Source of the DNA: Photorhabdus sp. CRCIA-P01
GTDB lineage: Bacteria > Pseudomonadota > Gammaproteobacteria > Enterobacterales > Enterobacteriaceae
NCBI RefSeq assembly: GCF_003545805.1
Contig: NZ_NMQR01000029.1
Coordinates: 1 to 57,505, forward strand
Reading direction: 5' to 3'
DNA length: 57,505 nt
The translations under genes were made by a program, and so were the position numbers. Below are positions 24,952 to 34,444 of this stretch, in pieces. The first letter of the stretch is position 1, and every line of letters starts with the position of its first letter. The notes below the pieces were generated by a model. That model was not told the origin of the DNA and ran no database searches. It worked only from the letters and a program-made list of their open reading frames with translations.

Positions 24952-25596
24952 TTAACCGGCGGACCATAAATGCGATATAACTTCAAATTCTGCATTTTGA
25001 ACATCACTGCTAATGTTATAGACTACAATTTTATAGAAATTAACAAGATTAGGCGGTGATGCAAGTATATCGGTGTTACCGGCATTAACATCAAGATAGG
25101 TATACATATTATAACTTCCAAACGGACCAGCCCAATAATTTATAGCCCTAATATTTGCAAAGCTATTGTTTTTTATAATTGCATCACTGAATTCAGTAGG
25201 TAATACTGCATTACCAGAATTATAAATTTCAAATCCATGTGGATCGGTCAACAGTATTTTTTTTGATGGAATTTCAGGGTCTTTCAATATAAAATCCAGT
25301 ACAAAATCAATTTCTGCATTTTCAGTACTGCTAAGATTAGAAACTACCATTTTATATCGGTAAATCAGGCCACCAGGTCTTACGAGTATTTTAACTTCTC
25401 CAAGATAAATATCAACATAACTATACTGCTGATAATCTCCAATCAGGCCAGCCCAGTAATTTATGGCTCTAATTGGTGCTATACTCCTGTTTTTTATAAT
25501 TGCCGTTGGGACAATCTTGGGCATTACAATATTGCTATTACTATAAATCTCAACGGTTTGAAGAGGACCTATAGATATTCTTTTTTTCGATGACAT
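24952..25596 (-). CDS. unrecognised protein with two tandem ~100-residue domains
   Basis: A 214-residue protein with an AAGGAAAAG ribosome-binding site. Residues about 6-103 and 111-209 are repeats of one another: both contain 'IRAINYWAG' (42-50, 149-157), an 'AIIKN' segment just before it, a Y-rich strand after it and 'YKxVVxNxSS' near the end. Prediction by eye is all-beta. No signal peptide, membrane segment, cysteine or catalytic motif is evident. The symmetric duplication suggests a binding or structural role (lectin-like or pore-forming-adjacent folds are possible), but I do not recognise the family. It has its own terminator, and the upstream 265 bases are gene-free. Confidence 0.75.
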   Translation of the reverse strand: MSSKKRISIGPLQTVEIYSNSNIVMPKIVPTAIIKNRSIAPIRAINYWAGLIGDYQQYSYVDIYLGEVKILVRPGGLIYRYKMVVSNLSSTENAEIDFVLDFILKDPEIPSKKILLTDPHGFEIYNSGNAVLPTEFSDAIIKNNSFANIRAINYWAGPFGSYNMYTYLDVNAGNTDILASPPNLVNFYKIVVYNISSDVQNAEFEVISHLWSAG

Positions 25597-25861
25597 TATT
25601 CTTTTCCTTATTATTTATGTTGTTTAGTAATATATATAACAGGCAGTTTTACTTGTAAAATTTAACTTAACACTTTCCACAAACAGTTAAATATTGAAGT
25701 TTGTCAGCACAGTGAAGTAAAAAAAATATGATAAACGAATTCATCGTATATCAGTCTCATTCAACGGTAGGATTAATAGAATTTCAAACCTGCCAATATT
25801 CAGGTCTGAATATAATTATTTTATTTTCTTATTAATGCGGGTTATCAAATTATCCTGACAA
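25597..25861. other. gene-free spacer
   Basis: About 265 bases of AT-rich DNA between the two-repeat protein gene and cobT. Nothing is recognised, and no clear terminator after cobT. Confidence 0.4.
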
Positions 25862-26911
25862 TTAAAACGGCAACACAATATTACTTTCAGCTAGCAGTCC
25901 CATATTGTTATACATAGCACAAGCCGCATCCACCAGATGCATAGCCAGCGCAGCACCGCTCCCCTCCCCCAAGCGCATGTCCAAATGTAAATAAGGCTCT
26001 AGTTGCAGGTGCTGCAACGCAATAATGGAGCCTTTTTCAGCCGATAAATGTGACGGGATAAGGTAATGACGCACATCGGGAGCAATACGGCAAGCGGCCA
26101 ACGCCGCCGCGTAAGAGGGAAAACCATCCAGTATCACCGGCAGCCCGGCAGAAGCCGCACCAAGCATTACGCCCGCCATCCCCACTAAATCATAACCACC
26201 GACCTTCGCCAGCACATCAATGCCATCGCTGGCATCAGGCCGATTAATTGCAATCGCTTGTTGCACAATCGCCACTTTATGATGCAGGCGTTCTCTGGGG
26301 AAGTTAGCTCCAATGCCTACGATCTGTTGTGGATCGCTGTCCGTAAGAACGCTGACCACAGCCGCCGCCGGTGTGGTATTCGCCATACCCAATTCACCCA
26401 CACCAAACAGTTTCACACCGTTTGCAACCTGTTCCAGCGTTAAGTGTGCGCTTGCCAATAACAAATCTTCGGCCTGCTGGCGGCTCATTGCCGGTCCTTG
26501 GGCAATGTTGCCACTGCCACGCCCCATCTTCATGTTCACTAATCCCGGCAGCGGATCGCTATCAATGCCCACATCCACAACTTTCACATCAGCACCCGCA
26601 TTTGCCGCCAACACGCAAACACCCGTAATCCCTTTCATCATATTCTGCGCATGAATAGCCGTCGCTGACTTAGGCGATATGGTCACGCCTTCGTCATAAA
26701 CCCCATGATCAGCAACCATCACAATAATCTGCTTACGATCAATATGATGGCCCGGTAATCCCCGCATTCCAGCTAGCTGAATCGCCAGATGTTCCAGACG
26801 TCCGAAGCTGCCTGTTGGTTTAACTAACCCATCCAATCGGGTAGCAGTGTGCGCCATCGCAACGTTATCCAGTGGAACAATAGCATTCAGGATCGATGAA
26901 AATGTTTGCAT
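25862..26911 (-). CDS. cobT: nicotinate-nucleotide--dimethylbenzimidazole phosphoribosyltransferase CobT
   Basis: Activates the lower ligand base, forming alpha-ribazole phosphate from dimethylbenzimidazole and nicotinate mononucleotide. It has 349 residues from the ATG at 26911 (35 upstream codons overlap cobC and are dropped). Family marks: '[18 protein letters not shown]' near 28, '[12 protein letters not shown]' type segment (here [18 protein letters not shown]), '[16 protein letters not shown]' and '[15 protein letters not shown]' with the catalytic Glu. It starts 4 bases after the cobC stop. Confidence 0.95.
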   Translation of the reverse strand: MQTFSSILNAIVPLDNVAMAHTATRLDGLVKPTGSFGRLEHLAIQLAGMRGLPGHHIDRKQIIVMVADHGVYDEGVTISPKSATAIHAQNMMKGITGVCVLAANAGADVKVVDVGIDSDPLPGLVNMKMGRGSGNIAQGPAMSRQQAEDLLLASAHLTLEQVANGVKLFGVGELGMANTTPAAAVVSVLTDSDPQQIVGIGANFPRERLHHKVAIVQQAIAINRPDASDGIDVLAKVGGYDLVGMAGVMLGAASAGLPVILDGFPSYAAALAACRIAPDVRHYLIPSHLSAEKGSIIALQHLQLEPYLHLDMRLGEGSGAALAMHLVDAACAMYNNMGLLAESNIVLPF

Positions 26912-26915
26912 GGCG

Positions 26916-27533
26916 CTATTCCTGTATCTCAGGCTGCCAGTCAGTCCGGCTATTAAACGTACGCAACGTAGTGAATCCATGTTGGATTTCCACGACACTG
27001 TATGTTCCCTGTTCAAAATGAAAATGCCACATGGCAGAAGGCGGCATAGCCAGCAAACGCGCCAGTAACAAGCCCAACACTCCCTGATGAGTAACCAGCA
27101 ACCGATTATCCTTGCTTTTCTGTATCAGCAGTTGCTGAACTACGTTTTCTATCCGGGCAGCAAATGCTGAAAAAGTTTCACCACCGGTCGGGGATGCCTG
27201 TTGCCAATCGGCTAACCAGGCAGACCAGGCTTGAGCATCTTCATGCTGTAAATCGTGATGATGGCGCATTTCCCATGCGCCGAAATGCATCTCATTGAGT
27301 TGAGCATCAATGCTAGCTGATAGCGAATGATCGGCCAGAATAATCTCCGCAGTATGGCGCGCGCGCCGTAACGTGCTGCTTGTCGCTTGCGAAAATGTCA
27401 CGGCTGATAGACAGTGAGCAACTTGCCGGGCTTGATGTATTCCCGTTTCAGTCAACGCCACATCCGTCATACCGCAGAAAACACCGCTCAGATTCGCTTC
27501 CGTTTGACCATGCCGAACCAAAAATAGTCGCAT
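26916..27533 (-). CDS. cobC: alpha-ribazole phosphatase CobC
   Basis: A 205-residue histidine phosphatase ('[19 protein letters not shown]', with the phospho-accepting His in RHG; second His in '[15 protein letters not shown]'). It removes the 5'-phosphate of alpha-ribazole phosphate or adenosylcobalamin phosphate in nucleotide loop assembly. It is the first gene of the detached cobC-cobT pair, now 950 bases downstream of cobS because of inserted elements, so it probably needs its own promoter. Confidence 0.92.
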   Translation of the reverse strand: MRLFLVRHGQTEANLSGVFCGMTDVALTETGIHQARQVAHCLSAVTFSQATSSTLRRARHTAEIILADHSLSASIDAQLNEMHFGAWEMRHHHDLQHEDAQAWSAWLADWQQASPTGGETFSAFAARIENVVQQLLIQKSKDNRLLVTHQGVLGLLLARLLAMPPSAMWHFHFEQGTYSVVEIQHGFTTLRTFNSRTDWQPEIQE

Positions 27534-27584
27534 TGCCGTTACCCTACCTCAGATGTGTTTAAGGACAACTAATTCAGAAATACG

Positions 27585-27711
27585 TATACCCTTCATCTTT
27601 CAAGCTGCTGCTTTGTTGGCTACTTTCACTCACCCCAGTCACATAGTTGTCTATGCTCCTGGGGATTCGTTCACTTGCCGCCGCGCTGCAACTCGAAATC
27701 TATTAGGTATA
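27585..27711 (+). repeat. 127-bp imperfect-palindrome repeat, copy 3
   Basis: TATACCC...AGGTATA with the intact central hairpin (CCCCAG...CTGGGG, CATAG/CTATG). It lies 51 bases upstream of the cobC start and abuts the IS982-type remnant. Confidence 0.88.
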
Positions 27712-27850
27712 GATTCAGATTCGCTTTTTTGGCTGGCAGGTGACAATCACTCCGATTACCCCTTCAAGAGAAAAAACTTATTTGAGAAATATTTTTTAAC
27801 CGACCAAACACCGCTTCTATCAGATAACGTTTTCTCAGAATGCCCTATCC
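27712..27850 (-). pseudogene. IS982-type transposase C-terminal remnant
   Basis: Reading the minus strand gives 'LRKRYLIEAVFGRLKNISQI', then, after a frame break, 'CHLPAKKANLNL'. These correspond to the C-terminal blocks LLRKR-I-E-..-LKNISQIEH and YCFLPKKPSLNL of IS982-family transposases. The middle is deleted and there is no start. It lies inside the split cob operon. Confidence 0.6.
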
Positions 27851-27876
27851 TATTGCGCTAACACCTTTTTCATTAG

Positions 27877-28125
27877 GTGAACATAATTTATCATAAAACG
27901 CTGCGAGCTATGTCACTGCTCATTCGCACAGATAAAGTATTTCTGTTTTATAATTCCAGCGGATCATATGTTTTTCAGACGCATCCACGTAGTAATAACT
28001 ATGAGCGCCTTTCAGGAAACTTAGATGGATGTTCTAGCATTCGTGTATCTATTCAATGGCGGCTCATTTTTCGCTGGCGTGATGGCCATGCTTATGATCT
28101 TTATCTTGACCCACATAAATACTAA
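27877..28125 (+). CDS. higB: HigB-type toxin, degenerate N-terminus
   Basis: An 82-residue frame starting at GTG. Residues 42-82 ('YERLSGNLDGCSSIRVSIQW', then RLIFRWRDGHAYDLYLDPH) match the C-terminal half of HigB/RelE-type host-killing toxins. The first 40 residues ('MNIIYHKTLRAMSLLIRTDK') do not match the usual N-terminus, and the start has no ribosome-binding site. It is likely truncated or frame-damaged and inactive. It is followed 9 bases later by an intact higA. Confidence 0.6.
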   Translation: MNIIYHKTLRAMSLLIRTDKVFLFYNSSGSYVFQTHPRSNNYERLSGNLDGCSSIRVSIQWRLIFRWRDGHAYDLYLDPHKY

Positions 28126-28134
28126 GGAAACTTT

Positions 28135-28440
28135 ATGGATACCAGAACAGCCGAACCTACTACTGTAGGCGAGATGTTGACTGAAGAATTTTTGAGACCC
28201 TTGAAAATAACTCAACAGCAGTTGGCGAATGCGATGGGTGTTTCTCGTAAGGTTATCGGTCAGATTGTGAATAATTCCCGGCGCCTATCCGTTGAAGAGG
28301 CCACGCAATTGGCCGGCTTATTTGAAACAGACGAGGATTTTTGGATTAACCTTCAAGCAGCTCATGATCGCTGGGAAAGTCGCCAAATTTCCGCCCGTAA
28401 GCATTACACGCCTATTACTGTTATTCTCTCAGCCAGTTAA
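28135..28440 (+). CDS. higA: HigA-type antitoxin
   Basis: A 101-residue antitoxin with the family signature 'EPTTVGEMLTEEFLRPLKIT', then 'QQQLANAMGVSRKVIGQIVN' (helix-turn-helix) and 'DFWINLQAAHDRWES'. AAGGAAAC precedes the ATG. It stands after the damaged higB, so the antitoxin outlived its toxin. The last 17 residues differ from typical HigA and the +1 frame continues, so a small frameshift near the 3' end is possible. It opposes the leftward cobS-cobC direction. Confidence 0.82.
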   Translation: MDTRTAEPTTVGEMLTEEFLRPLKITQQQLANAMGVSRKVIGQIVNNSRRLSVEEATQLAGLFETDEDFWINLQAAHDRWESRQISARKHYTPITVILSAS

Positions 28441-28486
28441 TGCTTGGCGCAAGAATAGGGAGTTGGACATTCTGTTAGGAAGTTAC

Positions 28487-29233
28487 TCACAGTAACGCCA
28501 GTAAAAACACCAATTCCCCAATTTCTACAGACGCACCCAAGGTATCGCCTGTCTGTCCACCTAAACGACGGTGCAAATAAATCGCCAGTAATCCAATAAC
28601 CAACAGCGTGATCATTAATGCCAACACACCAGACCAGCGCATCAGTAGAGCAATCAACATTGTCCCACTCAACAATGTTAACGATGTCTGATAACCATTA
28701 ACCCGCCCGATATAAAGATTCCCTAACCCCATCCCTTCACGGGCACAACGCTGGCGATACATTAACAAGATAATCGCACTCCTGCCCGCAACAGATGCCG
28801 CAGTCAAAGCCATTAACATAGGAGCATCACGCAGAGCCAATTCGCTCACCACCAGCACTTTCGCCAAAATAAGGAAGATCAATGCCAACCCACCATTTGT
28901 TCCCAAACGGCTATCACGCATAATCTCCAGCATTCTTTCCCGCTTACGGGCAGAAAACACGCCATCACAGCTATCTGCCAAGCCATCAAGATGAAGAGCC
29001 CCAGTTAACAACGCCAGTGCTAATACGTAACTTAATGCCGCCAATGGCTCACCACACCAGGGAGCCAATAAAGTAAAAACCGCCGCCGCAAGCACACCGA
29101 CAATCAATCCAACCAATGGGAAACTCGCTATGCCACGCACGTACTGATCTATTTCCACTCCCTGTGTCCAGCGTGATGGTACCGGAATACGAGTCATAAA
29201 TTGTAAGGTGGCAAGAAACAAGCGCAGATTCAT
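28487..29233 (-). CDS. cobS: adenosylcobinamide-GDP ribazoletransferase CobS
   Basis: A 248-residue integral membrane protein with six or so hydrophobic segments. It joins adenosylcobinamide-GDP to alpha-ribazole (phosphate), the final assembly step at the inner membrane. The Asp-rich site '[16 protein letters not shown]' near 82-97 is diagnostic. 'SRLGTNG' and the '[20 protein letters not shown]' end also fit. The start overlaps cobU by 4 bases (ATGA). Confidence 0.95.
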   Translation of the reverse strand: MNLRLFLATLQFMTRIPVPSRWTQGVEIDQYVRGIASFPLVGLIVGVLAAAVFTLLAPWCGEPLAALSYVLALALLTGALHLDGLADSCDGVFSARKRERMLEIMRDSRLGTNGGLALIFLILAKVLVVSELALRDAPMLMALTAASVAGRSAIILLMYRQRCAREGMGLGNLYIGRVNGYQTSLTLLSGTMLIALLMRWSGVLALMITLLVIGLLAIYLHRRLGGQTGDTLGASVEIGELVFLLALL

Positions 29234-29775
29234 TTAATTTTCACCTCAATTCCCGATACCATCAAAAATACTTCACTGGCAGCCGCCGCCAGCCGCTGGT
29301 TAACCCTGCCGGCAATATCGCGGAAATGGCGGGCCAGACGGTTCTCCGGCACAATGCCCATTCCCAGTTCGTTAGTGACCAGATATATCGGGGAAGTCAT
29401 GCGGGTACAAGCCGCTAACAGATCGCTAATTTGCTGCTGGATTCCCACCTCCAATACAGCAAAATCCATTTGCTCAGGTGGCATCTCTCCAGCTTGCTCA
29501 AATAATAGGTTGGTAATTAAGGTGGTGATACATTCCAGGATAACCGCTTCTCCCGGCCAGGTTTGTGTCGTGATGACCGCACCGAGATCGCGATAGCCTT
29601 CCCATGTACGCCAATGAACCGGCCGATTTTCGCGGTGCAGTTGTATGCGTTCGGCCATTTCACTGTCTGTCACTACGGCAGTCGCAATATATAACACCTG
29701 TTCACTCGCTTGTGCCGCCAGTCTCTCCGCCAGCACACTTTTACCACTACGAGCCCCACCAGTGATTAAGATCAC
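29230..29775 (-). CDS. cobU: adenosylcobinamide kinase/guanylyltransferase CobU
   Basis: Phosphorylates adenosylcobinamide and then transfers GMP to it. The GTG at 29775 overlaps the cbiP stop (GTGA) and gives 181 residues, the Salmonella length; an in-frame GTG 11 codons upstream is less likely. P-loop '[19 protein letters not shown]', the catalytic-loop region '[12 protein letters not shown]', and '[20 protein letters not shown]' near the end are all present. Confidence 0.94.
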   Translation of the reverse strand: MILITGGARSGKSVLAERLAAQASEQVLYIATAVVTDSEMAERIQLHRENRPVHWRTWEGYRDLGAVITTQTWPGEAVILECITTLITNLLFEQAGEMPPEQMDFAVLEVGIQQQISDLLAACTRMTSPIYLVTNELGMGIVPENRLARHFRDIAGRVNQRLAAAASEVFLMVSGIEVKIK

Positions 29776-31313
29776 GGAGCCGAACCTTGTCGATGAGTTT
29801 TCATACACTGATAAATCCGTTCTATATCCAGATGTTCACGCATGGCTTTCGCCAAGAGGTCAAACTGAGTCTGTTTGTAGTGGGTATAATCCAGTATTTC
29901 CCCTTGATAAGCCGCCAATCCTTTGCGCTGACGCAAAGCGTTAAGCAGAGCGCGGGTAAAATTAGCGCTATCAAACAAGCCATGAATATAGCTGCCCATC
30001 ACACTGCCTTCTCGATTAACCGCACCATCACACCAACCACCAAATTGGCCGTTACGTTCGGTAATATAGACAAACGGGGTTGCATCCGCTCCCAGTAACG
30101 AGCTGCCCATATGAATTTCATAACCGCGAATAGGCTGCTCGACGCAGCCTGACAGCAAGCCCGGCAATGCTAACAAGCACTTACCGTTTACCCTAGTCGT
30201 TACTTTTTCATGGGCAAAGCGGGTTTCCATATCCAACAATCCAAGACCATCCATCTGTTCAATACCCGATTCCACACCATCAATGATCCGTTTCCCCAAC
30301 ATTTGATAACCACCGCAGATACCGATAACAGGAACACCCGCCTGATGTGCTGTTAACAAGGCATCCGCTAACCCGTGCTGTCTCAGCCACTGCAAATCTC
30401 CCAACGTGTTTTTGCTACCGGGCAAGATAATCAGATCCGACGGCTGCAACGCGGATGGTTGAGTCACATAACGCAAGCGGACATCCGGCTGCACCGCCAG
30501 CGCATTAAAATCAGTAAAATTAGCAATATGGGGCAAACGAATCACCGCAATATCCAGCGCCTTTTCCGTTGCGCCATCATATTTGCCCATTTGTAACGCT
30601 ACGCCGTCTTCATCTTCCAGATCAATATTCAACCAAGGCATCACTCCCAGTACAGGCACCCCAGTTAAAGCTTCAATCTGTTCAATACCCGGCTGGAGCA
30701 AGCTGACATCACCTCGGAATTTATTGATGATCACCCCTTTTACCCGTGCTTTCTCCTCCGGGCGTAGCAGTGCCAATGTGCCATAGATGGCCGCAAATAC
30801 GCCGCCGCGATCGATATCCGCTACCAACAGCACAGGGGCATCAACCATTTCCGCCATCCCCATATTGACAATATCTCGATCTCGCAAATTGATCTCCGCC
30901 GGACTGCCAGCCCCTTCCAGCACAATGACGTCATATTCACGAGCCAGACTGTGAAAAACCTCGCAAATTTGCTGTTGTAAACTGGGTTTGTACTGGTGAT
31001 ACTCCACCGCATTCATGCTACAGGCCACTTTTCCCATCAACACAACTTGAGCTTTACGTTCGCTGGTGGGTTTAAGCAATACCGGGTTCATCCGCACATC
31101 AGGCTCGATACCGGCCGCCTCTGCCTGAAAAATCTGCGCCCTTCCCATCTCTTCACCGTTAACAGTGATACCAGAATTCAGCGCCATATTCTGTGATTTA
31201 AACGGTGCGCAGCGATAACCATCTTGAACAAAGATACGGCACAATCCCGCAACCAGTACACTTTTCCCAACATCAGACGCCGTACCCTGCAACATTAAAG
31301 ACAAGCCCATCAT
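29772..31313 (-). CDS. cbiP: cobyric acid synthase CbiP
   Basis: A glutamine-dependent amidase that adds the b, d, e and g amides to adenosylcobyrinic acid a,c-diamide. It has 513 residues with AAGGAG before the ATG. The N-terminal dethiobiotin-synthetase-like domain has '[20 protein letters not shown]'. The C-terminal glutaminase domain has '[15 protein letters not shown]' (nucleophile Cys) and '[10 protein letters not shown]' (catalytic His). It follows cbiL after a 102-base gap, the place where cbiMNQO lies in Salmonella. Confidence 0.96.
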   Translation of the reverse strand: MMGLSLMLQGTASDVGKSVLVAGLCRIFVQDGYRCAPFKSQNMALNSGITVNGEEMGRAQIFQAEAAGIEPDVRMNPVLLKPTSERKAQVVLMGKVACSMNAVEYHQYKPSLQQQICEVFHSLAREYDVIVLEGAGSPAEINLRDRDIVNMGMAEMVDAPVLLVADIDRGGVFAAIYGTLALLRPEEKARVKGVIINKFRGDVSLLQPGIEQIEALTGVPVLGVMPWLNIDLEDEDGVALQMGKYDGATEKALDIAVIRLPHIANFTDFNALAVQPDVRLRYVTQPSALQPSDLIILPGSKNTLGDLQWLRQHGLADALLTAHQAGVPVIGICGGYQMLGKRIIDGVESGIEQMDGLGLLDMETRFAHEKVTTRVNGKCLLALPGLLSGCVEQPIRGYEIHMGSSLLGADATPFVYITERNGQFGGWCDGAVNREGSVMGSYIHGLFDSANFTRALLNALRQRKGLAAYQGEILDYTHYKQTQFDLLAKAMREHLDIERIYQCMKTHRQGSAP

Positions 31314-31327
31314 GCTATCTCCTTCAA

Positions 31328-31390
31328 TTATTGGTGTAGCAGAGCAAAAAGCTGCTCCTCGGTTTTTACAACCGCGATTCCATTCACCAT
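31328..31390 (-). pseudogene. 20-codon scar between cbiL and cbiP (possible cbiO end)
   Basis: An ATG-initiated frame ('[20 protein letters not shown]' then stop) fills the gap between cbiL and cbiP and ends just before the cbiP ribosome-binding site. In the Salmonella operon this position holds cbiM, cbiN, cbiQ and cbiO, so the fragment may be the last codons of cbiO left after a deletion. The identity is inference from position; the residues alone are not diagnostic. Confidence 0.35.
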
Positions 31391-31415
31391 GCAGCTTTAG
31401 CTACCGTTCCAGCAC

Positions 31416-32129
31416 TTATTTCTCAGTATGCCATTGTTTATTCACTAAAATGGTGGAGAAATAAGGTAGTTTCCGATCGGCATCCACTTGATCTAAACGG
31501 CGCCAGCACTGCTCACTTGGCAATGTAGCATCCGCCATCAACAAAGCATGTTCAAACAAATTCAGGCGTGCCAACAATGTACTCACGGCGGCAAAACGGT
31601 TATAGACTTTCATCAGCACCACGCAATCATGCGTTTGCAGTGCCTGTTCCAGCTCGGCTTCTGGCGCGGTACAAGACATTATCGCCATTGATTGCTGGTC
31701 CATCGCCAGTGGTAATACGGTACGCGCGGCAATCGCAGCAAAAGAGGTGATACCCGGGACAATTTCCAGCCACTCTTGCCGACCCATTCGCGCCAGCAAA
31801 AAGACCCACGTACTGAATAACATGGCATCACCAAGGGTAATAAAACCCACTTGCCGCCCCTGTGCCACTTCATCTTGCAGTTGCTGCGCCACTTCATCCC
31901 ATACCGCCTGTTTCTCTTCGCCATTACTGTTCATCGGAAAATGGCAGGTACGAATTTCCGTGTGGTGCAATAGGTATTCACGCACGATGGAGAGCGCCAG
32001 ACTATCCCCCCCTTTACGCCCTGCGGGGGCATAAAGCACATCAAGGCCAGCAAGTATTCGAGCTGCACGTACAGTAATCAGGTCACTGGCACCCGGACCG
32101 ACACCTATAGCATAAAGTTTTCCATTCAT
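31416..32129 (-). CDS. cbiL: cobalt-precorrin-2 C20-methyltransferase CbiL
   Basis: SAM-dependent methylation of cobalt-factor II at C-20. It has 237 residues, identical in length to Salmonella CbiL. Tetrapyrrole methylase motifs: 'LYAIGVGPGASDLITVRA', 'GDAMLFSTWVFL' and 'EIVPGITSFAAIAA'. The start overlaps the cbiK stop (ATGA). Confidence 0.95.
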   Translation of the reverse strand: MNGKLYAIGVGPGASDLITVRAARILAGLDVLYAPAGRKGGDSLALSIVREYLLHHTEIRTCHFPMNSNGEEKQAVWDEVAQQLQDEVAQGRQVGFITLGDAMLFSTWVFLLARMGRQEWLEIVPGITSFAAIAARTVLPLAMDQQSMAIMSCTAPEAELEQALQTHDCVVLMKVYNRFAAVSTLLARLNLFEHALLMADATLPSEQCWRRLDQVDADRKLPYFSTILVNKQWHTEK

Positions 32130-32923
32130 CGCACCACCTCCTGTTGTTCTGCCTGTAATGCGTCCGCCAGATGTTGAACGAACATTTCGCGGATCAGCGG
32201 ATTTTCACCTAATCCCTGTAACCAAGACTGGGTTTTGATCCCAACAGCTTCCAGTTGAGAACGCCATGAATCCGGCTCGTCCGATGCCATATCGTTAATC
32301 GCATGATCGCCTGCCACCAGCATTAACGGCATCAAATGTACCTTACGCACTGCCTGACGTCGTAAACGGATGATGATATTGTCGATTTCCGGGTAACTTT
32401 CCACCGCGCCAACCAACGCCGGGAAATTATGTGAATTCATCAAATGATCAAGGCACGCGTAGGCAGAAAAGGCATGGTGACTGGCACCATGTCCCATAAA
32501 CACCACCCTCTCATCCTCGGCTAATGGCGGCATCTGACTTTTCAGGGCAATAAGCAGTTGTTGATAATCGGCAAAACGGTTAAGCAACGGCGTACCCACC
32601 ACTAAACGTTGGAAATGATCACTAAAGGTACGCACTTCACTGACGATCTTTTCATATTCGTCACCGTTGATGACATGAAGGGATTGAATAGCGACATCCT
32701 GATAACCCTCATTGACCAAACGCTCCAACGCCTGACGTGGGTTATCCACCTGTAAACCATCACGTTTTTTTAATTTACGGATGATCATTTCCGAGGTGAA
32801 TGCACGATACAGATCGCGATCACGGTAAGCTGCGGCCAGTTGTTGTTCACAGACATCAATATTCTTTTGTCGGGTTTGATGATAGCTGGTACCAAAGCTA
32901 ATGATTAATAGTGCTTTTTTCAT
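32126..32923 (-). CDS. cbiK: sirohydrochlorin cobaltochelatase CbiK
   Basis: Inserts Co2+ into sirohydrochlorin, committing the tetrapyrrole to the anaerobic pathway. It has 265 residues with GAGGG upstream. The two active-site histidine regions are 'VFMGHGASHHAFSAY' (about 142-156) and 'LMLVAGDHAINDMASDE' (about 200-216). The N-terminus 'MKKALLIISFGTSYHQTR' is cytoplasmic, with no signal peptide. Its presence fixes this as the early-cobalt route. Confidence 0.95.
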   Translation of the reverse strand: MKKALLIISFGTSYHQTRQKNIDVCEQQLAAAYRDRDLYRAFTSEMIIRKLKKRDGLQVDNPRQALERLVNEGYQDVAIQSLHVINGDEYEKIVSEVRTFSDHFQRLVVGTPLLNRFADYQQLLIALKSQMPPLAEDERVVFMGHGASHHAFSAYACLDHLMNSHNFPALVGAVESYPEIDNIIIRLRRQAVRKVHLMPLMLVAGDHAINDMASDEPDSWRSQLEAVGIKTQSWLQGLGENPLIREMFVQHLADALQAEQQEVVR

Positions 32924-32936
32924 TTTATTGCCCTCA

Positions 32937-33722
32937 TTATTCCTGCCAATTGGCTAGGTGTTGGACAAATTCATCCAGCGAACTAATCTGCTCTCCCTCA
33001 TCTCCCTGTAAAGTCTGTGTCGGACGGCACACCACAATACAGGGAATATTGAGTGCCAGACAGGGAGCCACTTTCTGTTGATATCCCCCTTCGGCCCCAG
33101 ACTCTTTTGTGATCACCACATCAGGGTGACAAAATTCATACACTGCATGATTGAATTCAGCCGTAAATGGCCCACGCAACGCGATAATATGATCGACCCC
33201 CAATCCTAACGCTTCACACTGAATCAATACCTCGGCGGTCGGCAATACCCGTACCAACAACGTTTTTCCCGGTAGTAAACGCTGATACAGTGCCAGTTGC
33301 TTACTGCCGGTGGTAAGCAAGATCCGTTGCCCTAGTGTCCTGGCAACGTCGCAAGCCGCCTCTGTACTATTTACTTTGTGCAACAGTGGATGGCTCAGTA
33401 AGTCAATCTCACTGGGACGCTGATAACGAGTAAGCCGCAGTGACAAACGACGACAAGCGGTGATCACGTTGTGACTTAGTGCATCTGCGTAGGGATGAGA
33501 AGCATCAATCACCCAACCTACCTGATGCCGATCAAAATAATCCACCATCGCCTCGGTATCCATTCGCCCCACCACCACATCTCCCTGAATATCACCCGCC
33601 AGTTGTTTCCCTGCATCAGTAGCAACAGAGAGACGATAACGTGCTCCCGCTGCGTCCAGTGCCTGACAGATCAACCGGGCATCGCTGGTACCGCCGAAAA
33701 CATGGATAGCCGGATGGCTCAT
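32937..33722 (-). CDS. cbiJ: cobalt-precorrin-6A reductase CbiJ
   Basis: NADH-dependent reduction of cobalt-precorrin-6A. It has 261 residues. The N-terminal Rossmann-like 'IHVFGGTSDARLICQALDAA', 'VIDASHPYADALSHNV' and 'VITKESGAEGGYQQKV' blocks are typical of CbiJ/CobK. The start overlaps the cbiH stop (ATGA). Confidence 0.94.
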   Translation of the reverse strand: MSHPAIHVFGGTSDARLICQALDAAGARYRLSVATDAGKQLAGDIQGDVVVGRMDTEAMVDYFDRHQVGWVIDASHPYADALSHNVITACRRLSLRLTRYQRPSEIDLLSHPLLHKVNSTEAACDVARTLGQRILLTTGSKQLALYQRLLPGKTLLVRVLPTAEVLIQCEALGLGVDHIIALRGPFTAEFNHAVYEFCHPDVVITKESGAEGGYQQKVAPCLALNIPCIVVCRPTQTLQGDEGEQISSLDEFVQHLANWQE

Positions 33723-34444
33723 AACTCATACCCCCGTGGCGTGATCATCAATCCATCACGGCAATAGGTCGTTTGATTGCCAACGATCACCAAACTGGTC
33801 ATATCCACCGGGGAAAAATCCATCTCGCCGAAAGTCGTGATCCATTTATCCTGCTTTTTACGCCCGGCGGCTTTTACCACCCCCACCGGCGTATACGGGT
33901 CTTTCCACGGCCGCATAAGTTCAAACGCCTTGGCAAGGTGCCCTTCCCGGCCACGACTGCGTGGGTTATAGAAACAAACAACAAAGTCGGCCTGCGCGGC
34001 GGCAATCACACGTTTCTCAATCATCGGCCACGGTGTCAACAAATCGCTCAAGCTGATATGACAAAAATCGTGCATCAACGGTGCGCCCAACAACGACGCC
34101 GCAGCAATACTGGCGGTGATCCCGGCGACCAACTTAACTTCAAGATCACACTGTTGCTGGCAAACCAATTCCAGCACTAAACCCGCCATGCCATAGATTC
34201 CCGCATCACCGCTGCTGATCAAAGCAACTTTACGGCCGGACAACGCCAGATCGATCGCCTTCTGGCAGCGTTCAATCTCCTTGCACATACCGGTCTTAAT
34301 CACTTCTTTATCCATCGTCAGATGTTTAACTAAATGGGTGTAGGTTTTATAGCCGACAATAATTTCAGCTTCGCGGATCGCTGCAATGGCATCCTGCGTC
34401 ATCATCGATTCATTACCTGGTCCAATACCGATTACTGTTAACAT
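33719..34444 (-). CDS. cbiH: cobalt-precorrin-3 C17-methyltransferase CbiH
   Basis: Ring contraction and C-17 methylation. The ATG at 34444, overlapping the cbiG end (ATGTTAA), gives 241 residues, as in Salmonella; 27 upstream codons inside cbiG are dropped. Motifs: '[18 protein letters not shown]', 'ALISSGDAGIYGMAGLVLE', 'KLVAGITASIAAASLLGAPL' and 'DFVVCFYNPRSRGREGHL'. Confidence 0.95.
   Translation of the reverse strand: MLTVIGIGPGNESMMTQDAIAAIREAEIIVGYKTYTHLVKHLTMDKEVIKTGMCKEIERCQKAIDLALSGRKVALISSGDAGIYGMAGLVLELVCQQQCDLEVKLVAGITASIAAASLLGAPLMHDFCHISLSDLLTPWPMIEKRVIAAAQADFVVCFYNPRSRGREGHLAKAFELMRPWKDPYTPVGVVKAAGRKKQDKWITTFGEMDFSPVDMTSLVIVGNQTTYCRDGLMITPRGYEL

Noticed and set aside
29230-29808. 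Longer cobU starting at the upstream GTG
   Set aside because: The internal GTG overlapping the cbiP stop gives the canonical 181-residue protein and is the usual coupling arrangement.
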